Shown here piece by piece: positions 32,301 through 42,983 of a stretch of DNA of 64,000 nt. Under the pieces are notes generated by a model that saw nothing but the letters and a program-made list of their open reading frames with translations, searched no databases and was not told the origin of the DNA. The position numbers and the translations under genes are program-made. Within the stretch, counting starts at the first letter, position 1, and every line of letters begins with the position of its first letter. Source of the stretch: Epithemia pelagica. Lineage: Eukaryota > Bacillariophyta > Bacillariophyceae > Surirellales > Surirellaceae. The stretch lies in contig OX337230.1 in assembly GCA_946965045.2 (NCBI GenBank), forward strand, positions 744,001 to 808,000. The letters are read 5' to 3'.

Positions 32301-33616
32301 GTTGCGCCAGGCATTGGTCAAGGCCGGCAAGGGTGGTGTCCCTCCGGCTCCGGCACGGTACATGTCGAGAAGGATGCGGAATTGTTGTGTGTCCTGAAAC
32401 CCAAAGCCAGGGAAATCGAGCGACTCGGCCACCAAATTCCAGTCGAGGGTTCCATAGTCTTCACTCAACACTTGTGCCACCACGACCAAGTTCCATTCCG
32501 TCCCTGGAGGACCACCGCCACCACCATTTCCACCGGTTTGACTACTGCCACCAGGGATCAAACTGGACAAGAGAGCCGAAGACAAACCTGAAGAATCGTT
32601 TTCTTGTTGTTGCGCCTGCTGAGAAGACGCACTTTGTTGAGCCAAAAAGAATATGAGACGAGCCAAGGAACCTTCTGTCACGGTACCCAGTTCCTGCAAG
32701 ACCCCACGAAAGGTTTGTGGAGATCGAGTGCAAGCAGGCCCTAGATCGATCAATACATGTGAAATATGATCTTCCGAAGATTGTGGGAGTCTTCCAGCGA
32801 TTCCATGCAGATTGTCGGTATTGTTGTTGTTGCTGCTAGTATTATTATTGTTGGATGATGAGCTGTTGCTGTTCAAAGGATTCATTGTGAGTTCGTCCAA
32901 GGGCGATGTGGGGAATTTGCTCAGCGTTTGTAATGTCTGTGCCTTGATTGATTTGTTTGCTTTCAACGACTATTTCAAAGAAAATGAGTTTCCGAATCCA
33001 AGGTTTCGATTCGTGTCTCCCAGAAAAGGACTTACATGATGTTGTTCCAAAAGGTTGCGCACGGAATCCACCAAAGACTGATCCCGACTCTTTTGGAATG
33101 AAAAGCTTCCCGTATAGGCCGCGTTCAGCAATACCAACGCCTCTTGCTGTGATACTTCTTCTCCCAGCCCCTTTTGTTCCAGTCGATCCACCTGTATTCG
33201 GATGATTATGATTTGTCAAACCAGACCATCCAGTCGACCGTCGACACACCATGAGAACCACCACAACAGAACGGCATTTGGAATCATGGAGCGTTTGAGA
33301 AACGAACGAACTCTACACTGTAGCGTTTACGGCATCCAAAATGTGCGACTCAACGTACCAAAAATTGACAATATTCACGCACAACGGTACTGGGTGGAAC
33401 GCCAGATTGTACGGAGTGCCCGCTGCTGACTTCTACGAGCAAAGCCCCCGCTGGGGACTGTGCCAACCGTGGCCTCCCTCCTGCGGGTGCCGGGGTGGTG
33501 GTGGTGGTTGTAGCCTCAATGGATGGATGAATCGCAACCAAGGATGACGACGACAATGGCTCGTTTGGAAGGTTGTTGTCTACCGGGTTCTGTTGTTGTT
33601 GTTTCTCTTCGCTCAT
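26355..33616 (-). CDS. NOT1: CCR4-NOT complex scaffold subunit NOT1
   Basis: Exons 33616-33359, 33191-33036 and 32969-26355 give an intact 2342-residue frame (introns 167 and 66 nt). ATG 33616 gives MSEEKQQQQNPVDNN; the exon junctions read VREYCQFL+VDRLEQ and LLEQHH+SLKANK. NOT1 is the cytoplasmic scaffold for CAF1/CCR4 deadenylases that shorten mRNA poly(A) tails. Visible regions are the HEAT-rich N-terminal half with Asn runs; a MIF4G-like CAF1-binding region at ~900-1150 (YFGWLGQFLVVKRIS, LKNLGIWLGQITLARN); a DUF3819-type region at ~1270-1420 (CVPIAVDKAIREIIQPVVER); and the C-terminal Not1 domain at ~1950-2330 (WFRLLMNLVMDINKPDP, GFAFAWLELVSHRHFLP). Length matches animal CNOT1 (~2370). The long third exon has no ATG near its start, which confirms the upstream exons. 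Confidence 0.92.
31977..32000. repeat. (GTT)n run coding for poly-Asn in NOT1
   Basis: About eight ATT/GTT triplets that read as consecutive Asn codons on the minus strand, within the NOT1 N-terminal half. Confidence 0.85.
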
Positions 33617-34150
33617 GGGCCATGGCACCCCAGGCCTTGCTTCTTCCTTTTTCGATGTTTCTTCTGTCTGCTTTTCCAGAAGGGTGTGTCTCTTGGTGTG
33701 TTCCTTCTCGTTTTCTCTAAAGACCAAAGCTACTATCACCGATGGGGAGTGGGTCTTTTCCCGGCCGGGGAATTTGGGCGGTTGAGAGCGGGGAAGATAT
33801 TCCGACACTATGAGAATAATCAGTAGATATTCTTTTAGAATAGTCTTGAAAGTACGTTTCTCACGTCACTCTCGATCTTTGGATCTTCCGTAAAGAGGCT
33901 ATCGGATAGCTATCAAGAATGATGATAGGAGTAGCTCCTATTAGGAGCCTATCAAGGATGATGAAGTCAACACTGCACCACCAATCCGCGTGAGATCTAC
34001 CAGATGGTATTAAAAGCAAAGAGCACGATGCTGAATACTGTTCGTTGTTCTTATGAGCACTCCCAAAAGTTCCCTAGCTTTGTCGCAACCACGACAGTTT
34101 CGTGTCTCTTGCAGTTTCTCTCTTGGAGTACGACGACTCGTGTGTCCATA
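33617..34150. other. Intergenic region upstream of NOT1
   Basis: 534 bp holding the NOT1 promoter side and the 3' end of the protease gene. A small palindromic cluster (GATAGGAGTAGCTCCTAT and related) lies near 33925-33955. One copy of a ~48-bp direct repeat lies at 34041-34089. No gene is seen. Confidence 0.55.
34041..34089 (+). repeat. Direct repeat flanking the protease gene, copy 1
   Basis: Matches 35983-36028 at roughly 80-85% (shared TTCGTTGTTC, GAGCACTCCC, AGTTCCCTAG and TCGCAAC). The copies flank the protease gene on its two sides. Confidence 0.65.
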
Positions 34151-35701
34151 TTATCGCATGGTCCTCGTGGCCATGCGTTGTCGCATGGTGCCAAACATGT
34201 AGACAAAATCCGGAAACAAGAGTCGATCGTTTGGTTGCGTCGGAAGTAGTGTGGGATCTCGAGCGGCAATGGCATGGGCAAACAGTTGGTCAATCTGTTT
34301 GGTGGGCGGTGGTGTTCCGGCACGTTCCAAGACCATGTAAGCAGTACCCTTGCGAACTTCGGACAAGGAAAGGGATTGATTCTGGTCAAAGTCAAACAAA
34401 TAAAAGAGTCGTTGAATGGATTGATACAAGTCTCGTGTCATGGGGGGAGGACTACTCGAGTCGTTATTGTTGTTGTTGTTGGCAGTCAATTGCAAGGCTC
34501 GTTGGACTTGTTCTGTTTCATCTCGAGACAGTGGTTCAAGAGCCATGGTTTCGGCATAGTCCAATTGCGTATTGGCCGTCGTCCAGGTTTGATAAAAGGT
34601 GAGAAAATCGTACAAGGCGTGCGCCACAATGCTAGGTACCAAATTACCCCCCGTCACGACATACAACAATCCCAAGGCCAAGCCATTGAAGCATTGCAAT
34701 CCAAACACAATGGCATTTTCCAGCAGCGACACTCGAGGTTGGACATGACCCATGGCAAACAGGACAGCTTGTCCCAACCATACCAACGCCACGGTTGTAT
34801 CTGTAGTCGTAGCGGTATTACTATCGGCCAACATTAAGGTCAAGACGGCTGGTACTTGACATCGAAAGACGATTTCTTCACAAAGTCCCGTCACGACGGA
34901 CAATCGCAAACTTTGGATCAAGGCATCGGGCCAATTGGTAGTGGGTCCATTGCTAATGGGTCCGTTGATCGTCGGTTGGTCGGATTGATTTGCGGTTCTT
35001 GTTTTTGTTGAAGTTGCGGATGTTTGTCGTCCAAACAAGGTAAGGGACATGACAATGGTGGAAAAATTGATTTGTGCAAAGATTCGTCGGTCCGACGACT
35101 CGATCCAATGGCTGAGAGTCACCAGGGGAAGGGCACCCACCATTCCTTGTACGATTGGGATCCAGAGGGGTGTGTCGATTGTGCTGCTACTACTACCCCC
35201 AGACCAGTGTGCCAAGGCCCACCAGTAATCGGGCGCCGCCAATTGGGCCAGGTCGTCCGTGTGAAACAGGACAAAAAGACCCGACACCAGTGTGGACAGA
35301 CTTAAAAGAAGGCCCTGATTGAGCACGAGTGCTTGAATCAAGGGCATGTTCATACCATGACGACGACGACGGACCAAGGATTGGGAGGAATCTTGTAATG
35401 GTTGTTCGGATGATTGCGGGATGCTCGGGGGCCGGACCGCCTCTTTGAGATCAAAGCCGGGTGGTGCTCGTATATTCACCTTGAGCATGGCACTTTCGTC
35501 ATCGTCTTCATCCAAAGGACGATAAAATCTTCGACTCGTTTTGGTACTTGTAGTAGTAACAGTGGCTACCGTGGCATGGCTTTGATGGAACCGAGGGACT
35601 AGGGAAAATCCCTGAGAACAGGGGACCTTGGTGTACCCGAAACAACCAACCATCAACCACAAGAATGGCACCAAAGGGAACCTCCACGACACTGCCATCA
35701 T
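34151..35701 (-). CDS. CPBP/ABI-family intramembrane protease with a C-terminal EF-hand
   Basis: A 516-residue single-exon protein. ATG 35701 gives MMAVSWRFPLVPFLWLMVGC, a signal-type leader. Several membrane segments follow (e.g. ALVLNQGLLLSLSTLVSGLF). The CAAX-protease/bacteriocin-processing (CPBP) signature is complete: EEIVFR (EExxxR), FAMGHVQ (FxxxH) and HALYDF (HxxxD/N). In eukaryotes related proteins cleave prenylated CAAX proteins or sit in chloroplast membranes; the substrate here is unknown. After the last membrane part comes a Gln/Asn linker and an EF-hand loop (DFDQNQSLSLSE), suggesting calcium control. The leader could be an ER signal or the first half of a plastid bipartite signal; no clear ASAFAP motif follows. 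Fusion of these two domains is unusual in my experience. Confidence 0.75.
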   Translation of the reverse strand: MMAVSWRFPLVPFLWLMVGCFGYTKVPCSQGFSLVPRFHQSHATVATVTTTSTKTSRRFYRPLDEDDDESAMLKVNIRAPPGFDLKEAVRPPSIPQSSEQPLQDSSQSLVRRRRHGMNMPLIQALVLNQGLLLSLSTLVSGLFVLFHTDDLAQLAAPDYWWALAHWSGGSSSSTIDTPLWIPIVQGMVGALPLVTLSHWIESSDRRIFAQINFSTIVMSLTLFGRQTSATSTKTRTANQSDQPTINGPISNGPTTNWPDALIQSLRLSVVTGLCEEIVFRCQVPAVLTLMLADSNTATTTDTTVALVWLGQAVLFAMGHVQPRVSLLENAIVFGLQCFNGLALGLLYVVTGGNLVPSIVAHALYDFLTFYQTWTTANTQLDYAETMALEPLSRDETEQVQRALQLTANNNNNNDSSSPPPMTRDLYQSIQRLFYLFDFDQNQSLSLSEVRKGTAYMVLERAGTPPPTKQIDQLFAHAIAARDPTLLPTQPNDRLLFPDFVYMFGTMRQRMATRTMR

Positions 35702-36348
35702 GGTACTGGGTCGCGAATCCTGCTGGTGGATCCTCTATGGAGAAGATTCGATCGTGCAGAATCGATTGTATCGAAGAGAGTTGATGACGAAGGATATCTA
35801 AAAAAAGGGTAGTATCTTGTTGGATCTTTTGGTCGCGCCAACACGAATCCCGATCGGTGTGGTCCCTTCCCATGTCAAAGTGGGTCTAGCCATTCCAGCC
35901 CATTTCCCTCTGGATAGTTCGCTATCTTGTTTAGGGGATCTTTGTTGCCCGTTTGCCGGCCGAATACGAGTAGAAGAGATCGTTCGTTGTTCAACGAGCA
36001 CTCCCAAGTTCCCTAGTTTCTTCGCAACAACTCGTACAGGAACCTTCCTCTTTGTCTGCAGTTGATTCGGAAAGACGTCTTCTCTAGGTAGTCTCGAGCA
36101 CTTGTGCCATCGTTGCAGTCCAACACGAAATGTTCCCTACTTTAGGTATACTACGTTCGAGACTTTCATCTTTGATATGCACATCAATCGGATACGTCTT
36201 CTATTTGTGTTAGGCTGTCAACCACTAAAATGCAATATTTATCACCAATCGTTCGTCTTTTTCAGAGACCAAACTTTTTCATTCATTCAAACACACGGAC
36301 CCATGCCAACGGTTGTTGGAAGCCTCAATGCTGGTTTGACGGTTTTTT
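35702..36348. other. Intergenic region between protease and UGDH genes
   Basis: 647 bp with the protease promoter side, the second copy of the direct repeat (35983-36028) and the UGDH 3' flank. No gene is recognised. Confidence 0.55.
35983..36028 (+). repeat. Direct repeat flanking the protease gene, copy 2
   Basis: Partner of 34041-34089; it is followed by loosely similar sequence for about 40 bp more. Confidence 0.65.
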
Positions 36349-38291
36349 TTACAAATCTGTAAAGCTGTTGGGGTCGGGCTTACCCACGGCATGTACTTCA
36401 AATCCAATTTCTCGAAGCGCACTGTGGTCGAGCAAGTTGCGACCATCAAAGATAAAAGCTGGCTTGGCCATGGAGGCATAAATCTTTTTGTAGTCGTACG
36501 TCTTGAAGGCATCCCATTCTGTCAAGATGCACACGGCATGGGCACCATCGCAGGCTTCGTAGGGGTCTGTGGCCGTAACGACCGATTCTTCCAACTTGGG
36601 TGTGTTGTTCTTGTTAATACCACACGTGTAGTCCATTTCGGTCCACATGTCTTCACGCTTGACTTCCGGATCATACACATGAATCTTGGCCTGTTCCTGC
36701 AACAAGTCACGGAGGACAAACATGGACGGCGTCTCACGAACATCGCCGGTATCCTTCTTGAAGGCATATCCAAAGAGACAAATCTTCTTGCCCGTGACCG
36801 TGTTGAACATTTTGGCCACAACCTTTTCTGTGAATCGCTTCTTTTGGAAGTCATTCATGAGAATGACCTGATTCCAATAGGCGGCACATTCATTGAGACC
36901 ATAGGTTTCACACAGGTACACCAAGTTGAGAATGTCCTTTTGGAAGCAGGAACCTCCAAAACCCACGGAGGGTTGCAAGAATCGTTTGCCAATACGATCG
37001 TCCATACCCACAGCACGAGAAATTTCTTGCACATCGGCACCCGTGGCTTCGCAGAGGGCCGAAATACTGTTGATGGAAGAAACGCGTTGGGCCAAAAAGG
37101 CATTGGCGACCAACTTGGACAATTCAGAAGACCAAAGGTTGGTGGTCAAGATTTGTTCGCGAGGGACCCAATGGGCATAGACCGACACCAAAGTTTCGGC
37201 CGCCTTGAGACCGGCCTCCGTTTGCTGTCCTCCAATCAAAACACGGTCTGGAGCCATCAAATCCTTAATGGCCGTTCCTTCGGCCAAGAATTCGGGATTG
37301 CTCAAAACTTGAAAGTCCAATCCCTTTTCATTGGATTGGAGGACACGGGTAATGGCTTGGGCGGTACGGACGGGCACAGTGGACTTTTCGACCACAATCT
37401 TTGGTGTGGTCGAGACTTTGGCAATCGTACGAGCGCACAATTCGCAGTTCTTGATGTTGGCCATGCGGCCAGCCCCAATTCCCTGCGTCTTGGTGGGAGT
37501 GTTGACCGAAATAAAGACCACGTCGGCCTTTTGGATCTCACCTTCGACGTCGGTGCTAAAGAACAAGTTCCGGTTGACGCACTCATCCACGACTTCTCGG
37601 AGACCGGGTTCGTAAATGGGCAACTCGGGGCTGTTCCATCCATCAATTTGCTTTTGCGAAATGTCCACCACACAAACACGAATCTGAAACAGTAGAAACA
37701 TCAATTCAAATATTGGGAATGTGAAAAATAAACAGTGTGAGATCTTTCTCCGTATCACAAACCTAGAAGAATTCGACATAGCGGTTGTTCCAAACCGAGA
37801 ATTGCACCTCCATGGTCCCAGGAAGGCATGATGTGGGAACACTCAACAACACCATGACGACGACGTCTGGAGCCAGTCTAGAGACTTGAGAAAGAATGAC
37901 CAAGCAAAGCGTGAATGCAATTCTGTGGTCTACGAGCACTGGATACCAAAGAGCCACATGACTTGTTCTGCATCCGATTGACTCGTTCGCGTGTCCGTGA
38001 AACGACGGGGGAAGTAGAAAACCATTGGTCGTAGGAAGATTCCACAGTGACAATACGGTGCTTGGACGTCGCGGAACCACCTCCATTCTGCCGCATCCTT
38101 TCGTCCAACCGACTTATCTTGATTTTCATCTTGAGGGACCCATTTCATCATCCTCGTTCAGCCACCCAAACACCAACCACGAGAACACCTACCTCAGGAC
38201 ATTGTTTCGCAATGACCGCCATGGTGGGACCTCCCACATATCCTGCACCCATGCAGCAAATCTTGAGCTTCCAATTCTTTTCCTCACTCAT
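36349..38291 (-). CDS. UGDH: UDP-glucose 6-dehydrogenase
   Basis: Exons 38291-38193 and 37683-36349 (intron 509 nt) give 477 residues, close to the usual 460-495. The enzyme oxidises UDP-glucose to UDP-glucuronate with two NAD+, feeding acidic polysaccharides. Exon 1 carries the Rossmann NAD motif ([18 protein letters not shown]), and the junction PE+IRVCVVDIS matches the family. Further on are [44 protein letters not shown], the catalytic Cys in [14 protein letters not shown], and [16 protein letters not shown]. There is no targeting signal, so it is probably cytosolic. The intron is much longer than others in this window and contains no recognisable gene. Confidence 0.93.
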
Positions 38292-39189
38292 CTTCTTATT
38301 CTTATTATTATGATTATAAATCAAGTCGATCGACTGTTGTCCTCCAAGTCCAAGGTCACTTTTGATATGACGTTCGGGTCGCCTTGTCGGGGGGAAGGAA
38401 GGAATGAACAGCACACGAAAGAAGTCACAAGTCACAACAATTCGATTCAAAATAAAAAAGACCGATGGGCCACAAACAAATGACGGAATCTTGGGGGCAC
38501 GGTGTGCGTGCGACCAGCACCGTCATCCATCCCCCAAGATACGTATGTGCGAACGGTCAATTTCTGAAAAGAGTCGCATCTTAGTCGATAGTCATTGGTA
38601 GCACGAAGCACGGAACCACACGAGCCACTCCCCATTGCTGGCGTCATTGCTGGTTGATCGTAAACTACTGGGAACTAGATTGAAAATTGAAATAGCCCTT
38701 TCTGCCTTTGGCGATAGGCTGAGACGTTGATGACAGAAAGGCAATAGTATTTATTTTGTGGGATTCCTTCAAAGCATTATGGGGCTGAATGAATCGGGTC
38801 ACATGGCCGTATTCACCAAATCGGAGTGCAATCTGCGCGCCTACCGGTATTCATTTGCCCACTTCCCACGAACCCGACCTGCGATCCAGCGAATTATCTT
38901 TGCAGCATCTTCTCTCGATCGGCATCCGTGGCAACTGACCGTTGCGTGGTGGCAGTAGGTAGCATCTGTTTGCAACCACCCAGACCCAGAGAGAGAAAAG
39001 AGGAGAGGAGTGCGTTGGACCACGAGCTATAACCATAAGGTAACGGTACCGACGTCAGAAGTCCCGTTGCTATCGGAAACAAAGCGAGATTCAACACAAA
39101 ATCCGGTCCTTGTCGTGTGAAAAGTACCATCCTCTCCTATCCATTCATCCATCAGTCATTCGCGGTCGGCAAAGACAACTACATTGGAA
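38292..39189. promoter_or_regulatory. Shared upstream region of divergent UGDH and sphingolipid desaturase genes
   Basis: 898 bp between start codons facing away from each other. No conserved element, repeat or extra gene is recognised. Confidence 0.45.
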
Positions 39190-40308
39190 ATGTGCAAGCC
39201 GGAAACAACGACAAAGCCAATCACTTCCAAGGTGGAAGTGAAACCAACCACCACGACGCAGCAAGCGACTTCTGGTGAGTCCCCTCCCTCACCTCTAACT
39301 TTGGCTTCCAAACTGGTAACCGACAAACCGAAGCAATCGGGTCAAGATGACTTTTATTGGAGCGATTCCGAGGAACCACATGCCAGCCGACGCAAAGAAA
39401 TCCTCGACAAGTATCCGGAAATCAAAAAGTTGTATGGACATGATCCGTACCTGAGGTATCAGGTGGCATTTGTCATGGCACTCCAGACGTTTTGTGCCTA
39501 TTGGGTCAAGGATTCCTCCTGGATGACCTACATTGCGACGGCCTACATCATTGGAGCCACGTCCAATCACATGCTCATGATGTCCCTCCATGAACTCGCA
39601 CATCATTTGGGCTTTCAAAAGTTTGGCCACAACAAGTTATTCAGCTTGTTTACCAACTTGCCCGTTGGCATTCCGGCGGCCATATCCTTCAAACGGTATC
39701 ATATGGACCATCACAAGTACCAAGGTGAACATGAAGTGGACGTGGATATCCCCACAGAATGGGAAGGTCGGTGGATCAACACAACACTTTCCAAATTTTT
39801 CTTTGTCTTTTTTCAAGGCTTCTTTTACGCGCTCCGACCCTTGCTGGTGAACCCCAAGACACCTGGTCGGTGGGAAATGGCCAATTTGGCCCTTTGCCTC
39901 CTCTTTGATGGTTTGGTCTTGCACTTCATGGGCCCGTCCTCCTTGGGCTATCTTTTTCTTTCCACTCTGTTTGGTACTGGACTCCATCCGGTGGCCGGTC
40001 ATTTCATTGCCGAGCATTACATTTTTACGCAAGGCAATGAGACCTACTCGTATTATGGCTTTTTTAATATCTTCACCTTGAATGTTGGCTATCACAATGA
40101 ACACCACGACTTTCCCTTTATTCCCGGTCGTCGCTTGCCGCAACTCAAGGCCATTGCATCGGAATACTACGATTCCTTACCCCAACACCCGTGCTGGATC
40201 ATGGTCTTGTATAACTTCATTATGGATCCCACTGTGACAGCCTTTAGCCGGGTCAAACGGTCCTCCCTGAAGCAAGAGGAATTGATGGAATTCAAAAAGA
40301 ACCAATAA
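39190..40308 (+). CDS. Sphingolipid delta-4 desaturase (dihydroceramide desaturase)
   Basis: 372 residues from ATG 39190 (MCKPETTTKPITSKVEV). The N-terminal lipid-desaturase motif DDFYWSDSEEPHASRRKEIL is followed by hydrophobic segments and three His boxes: HELAHH, HMDHHKY and NEHHDF (within GYHNEHHDFPFIPG). These bind the di-iron centre in the delta-4 sphingolipid desaturase branch of the fatty-acid desaturase family. The enzyme introduces the delta-4 trans double bond into dihydroceramide at the ER membrane. The first ~50 residues are Thr/Lys-rich and variable. The gene is intronless and intact, and divergent from UGDH. Confidence 0.9.
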   Translation: MCKPETTTKPITSKVEVKPTTTTQQATSGESPPSPLTLASKLVTDKPKQSGQDDFYWSDSEEPHASRRKEILDKYPEIKKLYGHDPYLRYQVAFVMALQTFCAYWVKDSSWMTYIATAYIIGATSNHMLMMSLHELAHHLGFQKFGHNKLFSLFTNLPVGIPAAISFKRYHMDHHKYQGEHEVDVDIPTEWEGRWINTTLSKFFFVFFQGFFYALRPLLVNPKTPGRWEMANLALCLLFDGLVLHFMGPSSLGYLFLSTLFGTGLHPVAGHFIAEHYIFTQGNETYSYYGFFNIFTLNVGYHNEHHDFPFIPGRRLPQLKAIASEYYDSLPQHPCWIMVLYNFIMDPTVTAFSRVKRSSLKQEELMEFKKNQ

Positions 40309-40544
40309 ACAGTTTTGGACGACTACTACTACTACTACGACACCACATGATGTGACTTGATACGGCGATTTCTAGACGAGGCACTCGGATGCATTCAAGT
40401 TGTGAGATGTTTTCTTCTCACTCCCTGTACAGCAAAATTTTGCTTTTCCTACTTTCTCCACATGTACACACACATGTCGATTGATATATACACACGCAAA
40501 CGCAAACACACCACTCTTTCTTGACCCATAAACTACATAATTCA

Positions 40545-41172
40545 GGGATACTCGGTATTTTTTGTGGACCACATACAAATCAAGACAAACTACCACAAAC
40601 TACTATGTCGTATAGACTTATTGTGGTATAGCTCTACTTATTAAGACCGTTATAAGACGTTATACTACAATACCCCCAATGCGGAGTTGAGCGATGTGGA
40701 TAAATGTTGTCAATTGTTGATAATTGTTGAGCGTGCCATGTTCCTAAATAGACAAATAGAAAATTCTAAGTAGAATTGTTTTTCTGTTGCTCCCCCAAAG
40801 CCCCCCCAAAATTAGTCCCGAATGCATCGCATGCAGTCACAGTTGACTGCATAGCACATGGCACGAAATTTCTTCGCCATGTGCAACATGATGAGTTTGA
40901 CGTGATGAATGATTATGCGTTCTTTTCTCGATTGTCGTGCATCGTGCAAGTTGACCATGGCCGACGGTACGGTGGAAATGGCGGTTCAGACTGGTTGTTT
41001 CGACAGCCTTGTCTGGACGAATCCACAAATCCACAAATCCACAAATCCACAAATCCACAAATCCACAAATCCACAAATCCACAAATCCACAAATCCACAA
41101 ATCCACAAACGACGCAACAACACAAACGACGCAACAATCAAACATCTTATCTCTGCTACTATGGGTTAATGT
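40545..41172 (+). repeat. Left terminal inverted repeat
   Basis: Matches 45498-46119 in reverse complement. The outer ~100 bp carry about eight differences, while the next ~400 bp carry about two. Two consecutive hairpins lie at 40831-40852 (9-bp stem, 4-base loop) and 40854-40884 (stem GCACATGGC, 13-base loop). An 8-bp minisatellite is at 41031-41108. A 9-base insertion near the inner edge distinguishes it from the right copy. Confidence 0.9.
41031..41108 (+). repeat. 8-bp minisatellite (ATCCACAA)n in the left TIR
   Basis: About ten tandem units. It reads as a repeating Asn-Pro-Gln-Ile-His-Lys-Ser-Thr frame, which is an artefact of the 24-base triple period. Confidence 0.9.
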
Positions 41173-41243
41173 TGACTAAGGTAAGTAAATGAGCCGAAAG
41201 GGCGAGGACTGTCATGATTCTTGGTTGTTGCGGTCTTTCACGC

Positions 41244-41723
41244 TCACATGGTTTGTCCCCCCACAGGGTCAGCACGTACTGCAGTCGGTGCAGCAGCCGC
41301 ATTGGACTGATTCTCGACGGGTTCGAATACAACCCACTTCCAATCTGCTTCAGGACCAAGGGTATTCTGGGTCAGGATTGCGTCGTGGAGATACAGCTGG
41401 AAGATCTGGGTCATCCTGGATGAATCGGTCACCCCACACATCGCAATTTTCTTACAAAGCTTGCGGAGAAGTGCCTCGACGTCCTTTTGCTGGTCGAGGA
41501 TGGCATCTTCGAGGTTGTTGGGGGGCTCTTCGTTGTCGGGGATCTCCTTCACGTTCACTTTGCGGACCCTCGTCCACTTTTTCCGCCCATTTTCCTTCTC
41601 GATAGCAACGTACGCCATCTTTGCAGTATCCTGCTTGCTGGCATTCCTCTAGCCCTTCATGCCAACGTAAGTGCCTCCTGTGAAGGCAATGCGGCAGCCA
41701 ATCTCAAATTCTTCGTCCGCCAT
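41244..41723 (-). pseudogene. Transposon accessory protein 1, with an in-frame TAG
   Basis: From ATG 41723 the frame reads MADEEFEIGCRIAFTGG, meets TAG at 41651-41649 after 24 codons, then continues in the same frame (RNASKQDTAKMAYVAIE...) to a stop at 41244, for ~160 codons in all. The segments on both sides of the stop read as one protein, so Trp or Gln probably stood there; alternatively translation restarts at ATG 41618 (124 residues). The protein is small and charged with Glu/Lys-rich helices (ILDQQKDVEALLRKLCKK). I know no function. Its position inside the TIRs suggests it assists the transposase. Confidence 0.55.
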
Positions 41724-41876
41724 GGTGCGTGGTATCCAACAATCAAAGAGAATGGGAAAATTGTGACCACTCGTGTTCGCGTTTACAAAAACGAGTTCGT
41801 TTACTTGTTATCGCTAAAATAAAGTAGTCAGAACACAGGCTTCATCTACTTGTACATTTCTTATAGTTATTCAAAG

Positions 41877-42776
41877 ATGCTTATAACGCCTCACAAAATG
41901 ATGATGCAAGGATTGAACTTCCTTGGCATCCATCCTCCTCCTTGTGCACGAGAGAGCACGAAGTACAGCGACCTTTTCCATAAGCATTATGGTTCGTCTA
42001 CTTTAGTTGTTGCTTCTCTATGGTTTGACCTTGCACATGCGTCGGTCAATGGCGAATGCTTGCTATTAGAGAAGGAGATGACAACGAGTGGCCTACGGCA
42101 ATTCCTTATGGCTGTCTACTTTCTTTGGGTCTATCCCAAGAATGCCGAACTTCTTGCCTCGGTATTCAATGTATGCGTGTCCTACTGCCAAGGTAAGAGG
42201 CTGTGGCGTTGGATTGAGAAGATACAGGCGATGAAGACGATTAAAATCACCTGGCCAGATTTCTCGGAAATTTTTTGCCTTACTGTGGATGGAGTGGACT
42301 TCAAAACGTGGGAGCCCAAGCATCCCATCCATCACCGTGACAAGGGGGCCTATTCCCCAAAGTTCAATCATGGCGGTGTGAAGTATGAACTGGGTGTTGC
42401 TGTGTTTCAACCAAAAATTGTATGGACAAATGGCCCCTTCAAAGCTGCTGTACATGACTTAACGGTATTTCGTGCAGGGCTCAAGCAGAAGATTGGTCCA
42501 GGAAAAAAGGTAATTGCTGACCGTGGATACCGCTCAGACGACAAGCACGAGCAGTTAATGCTTTCCCTACCGTATCACGGAGACAGTGCCGAGCTCAAGA
42601 GCTTCAAGAGCCGTGCGCGCTGTTGCCATGAAAGTGTCAACGGACGGATTAAAAACTTCCGAGCGATGGAAGACACCTTTCGTCATGGCAAAGAGAAACA
42701 CAAAATCGCCTTCGAGGCTGTATGCGTCATTGTGCAATACCAAATGGATAATGGCGCTGAGGTTTTCCAAGTCTAG
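41877..42776 (+). CDS. DDE transposase, PIF/Harbinger (IS5-like) type
   Basis: 299 residues from ATG 41877 (MLITPHKMMMQGLNFLG). The catalytic triad is visible: VDGVDFKTWEP (first Asp), VIADRGYRS (second Asp) and CCHESVNGRIKNF (Glu), with the intermediate VHDLTVFRAGL typical of DDE_Tnp_4-type enzymes. There is no obvious DNA-binding domain upstream, and the protein is shorter than typical Harbinger transposases; one of the accessory proteins may supply binding, as the Myb-like partner does in Harbinger. The frame is intact. The element's mobility depends on whether the damaged accessory genes are essential. Confidence 0.8.
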   Translation: MLITPHKMMMQGLNFLGIHPPPCARESTKYSDLFHKHYGSSTLVVASLWFDLAHASVNGECLLLEKEMTTSGLRQFLMAVYFLWVYPKNAELLASVFNVCVSYCQGKRLWRWIEKIQAMKTIKITWPDFSEIFCLTVDGVDFKTWEPKHPIHHRDKGAYSPKFNHGGVKYELGVAVFQPKIVWTNGPFKAAVHDLTVFRAGLKQKIGPGKKVIADRGYRSDDKHEQLMLSLPYHGDSAELKSFKSRARCCHESVNGRIKNFRAMEDTFRHGKEKHKIAFEAVCVIVQYQMDNGAEVFQV

Positions 42777-42983
42777 GAGAAGGAGTAGGTGCTCTACAAG
42801 ATTAATAGTTCTAATACAATAGTGAAACCTTAACGACAAACTACTACCTGATTACTCACTACCAATATTCATATGCATGTTTATGCTGTGTCCAGTGGCC
42901 AAGAAACAATTGCCTCTGAGTCGCTGTCGACAACACAAAGAAGTTTTTCATGTGATGTACTCTACTGGTACTCGTACCAAGAC

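Noticed and set aside
36391-37695. 434-codon plus-strand frame
   Set aside because: Antisense of the well-conserved UDP-glucose dehydrogenase; it has no domain of its own.
41031-41108. CRISPR-like short tandem array
   Set aside because: Units are 8 bp with no spacers: a minisatellite in a eukaryotic transposon.
40776-41192. Frame encoding repeated NPQIHKST units in the left TIR
   Set aside because: A translation artefact of the 8-bp minisatellite; the right TIR copy gives the same frame with a different copy number.
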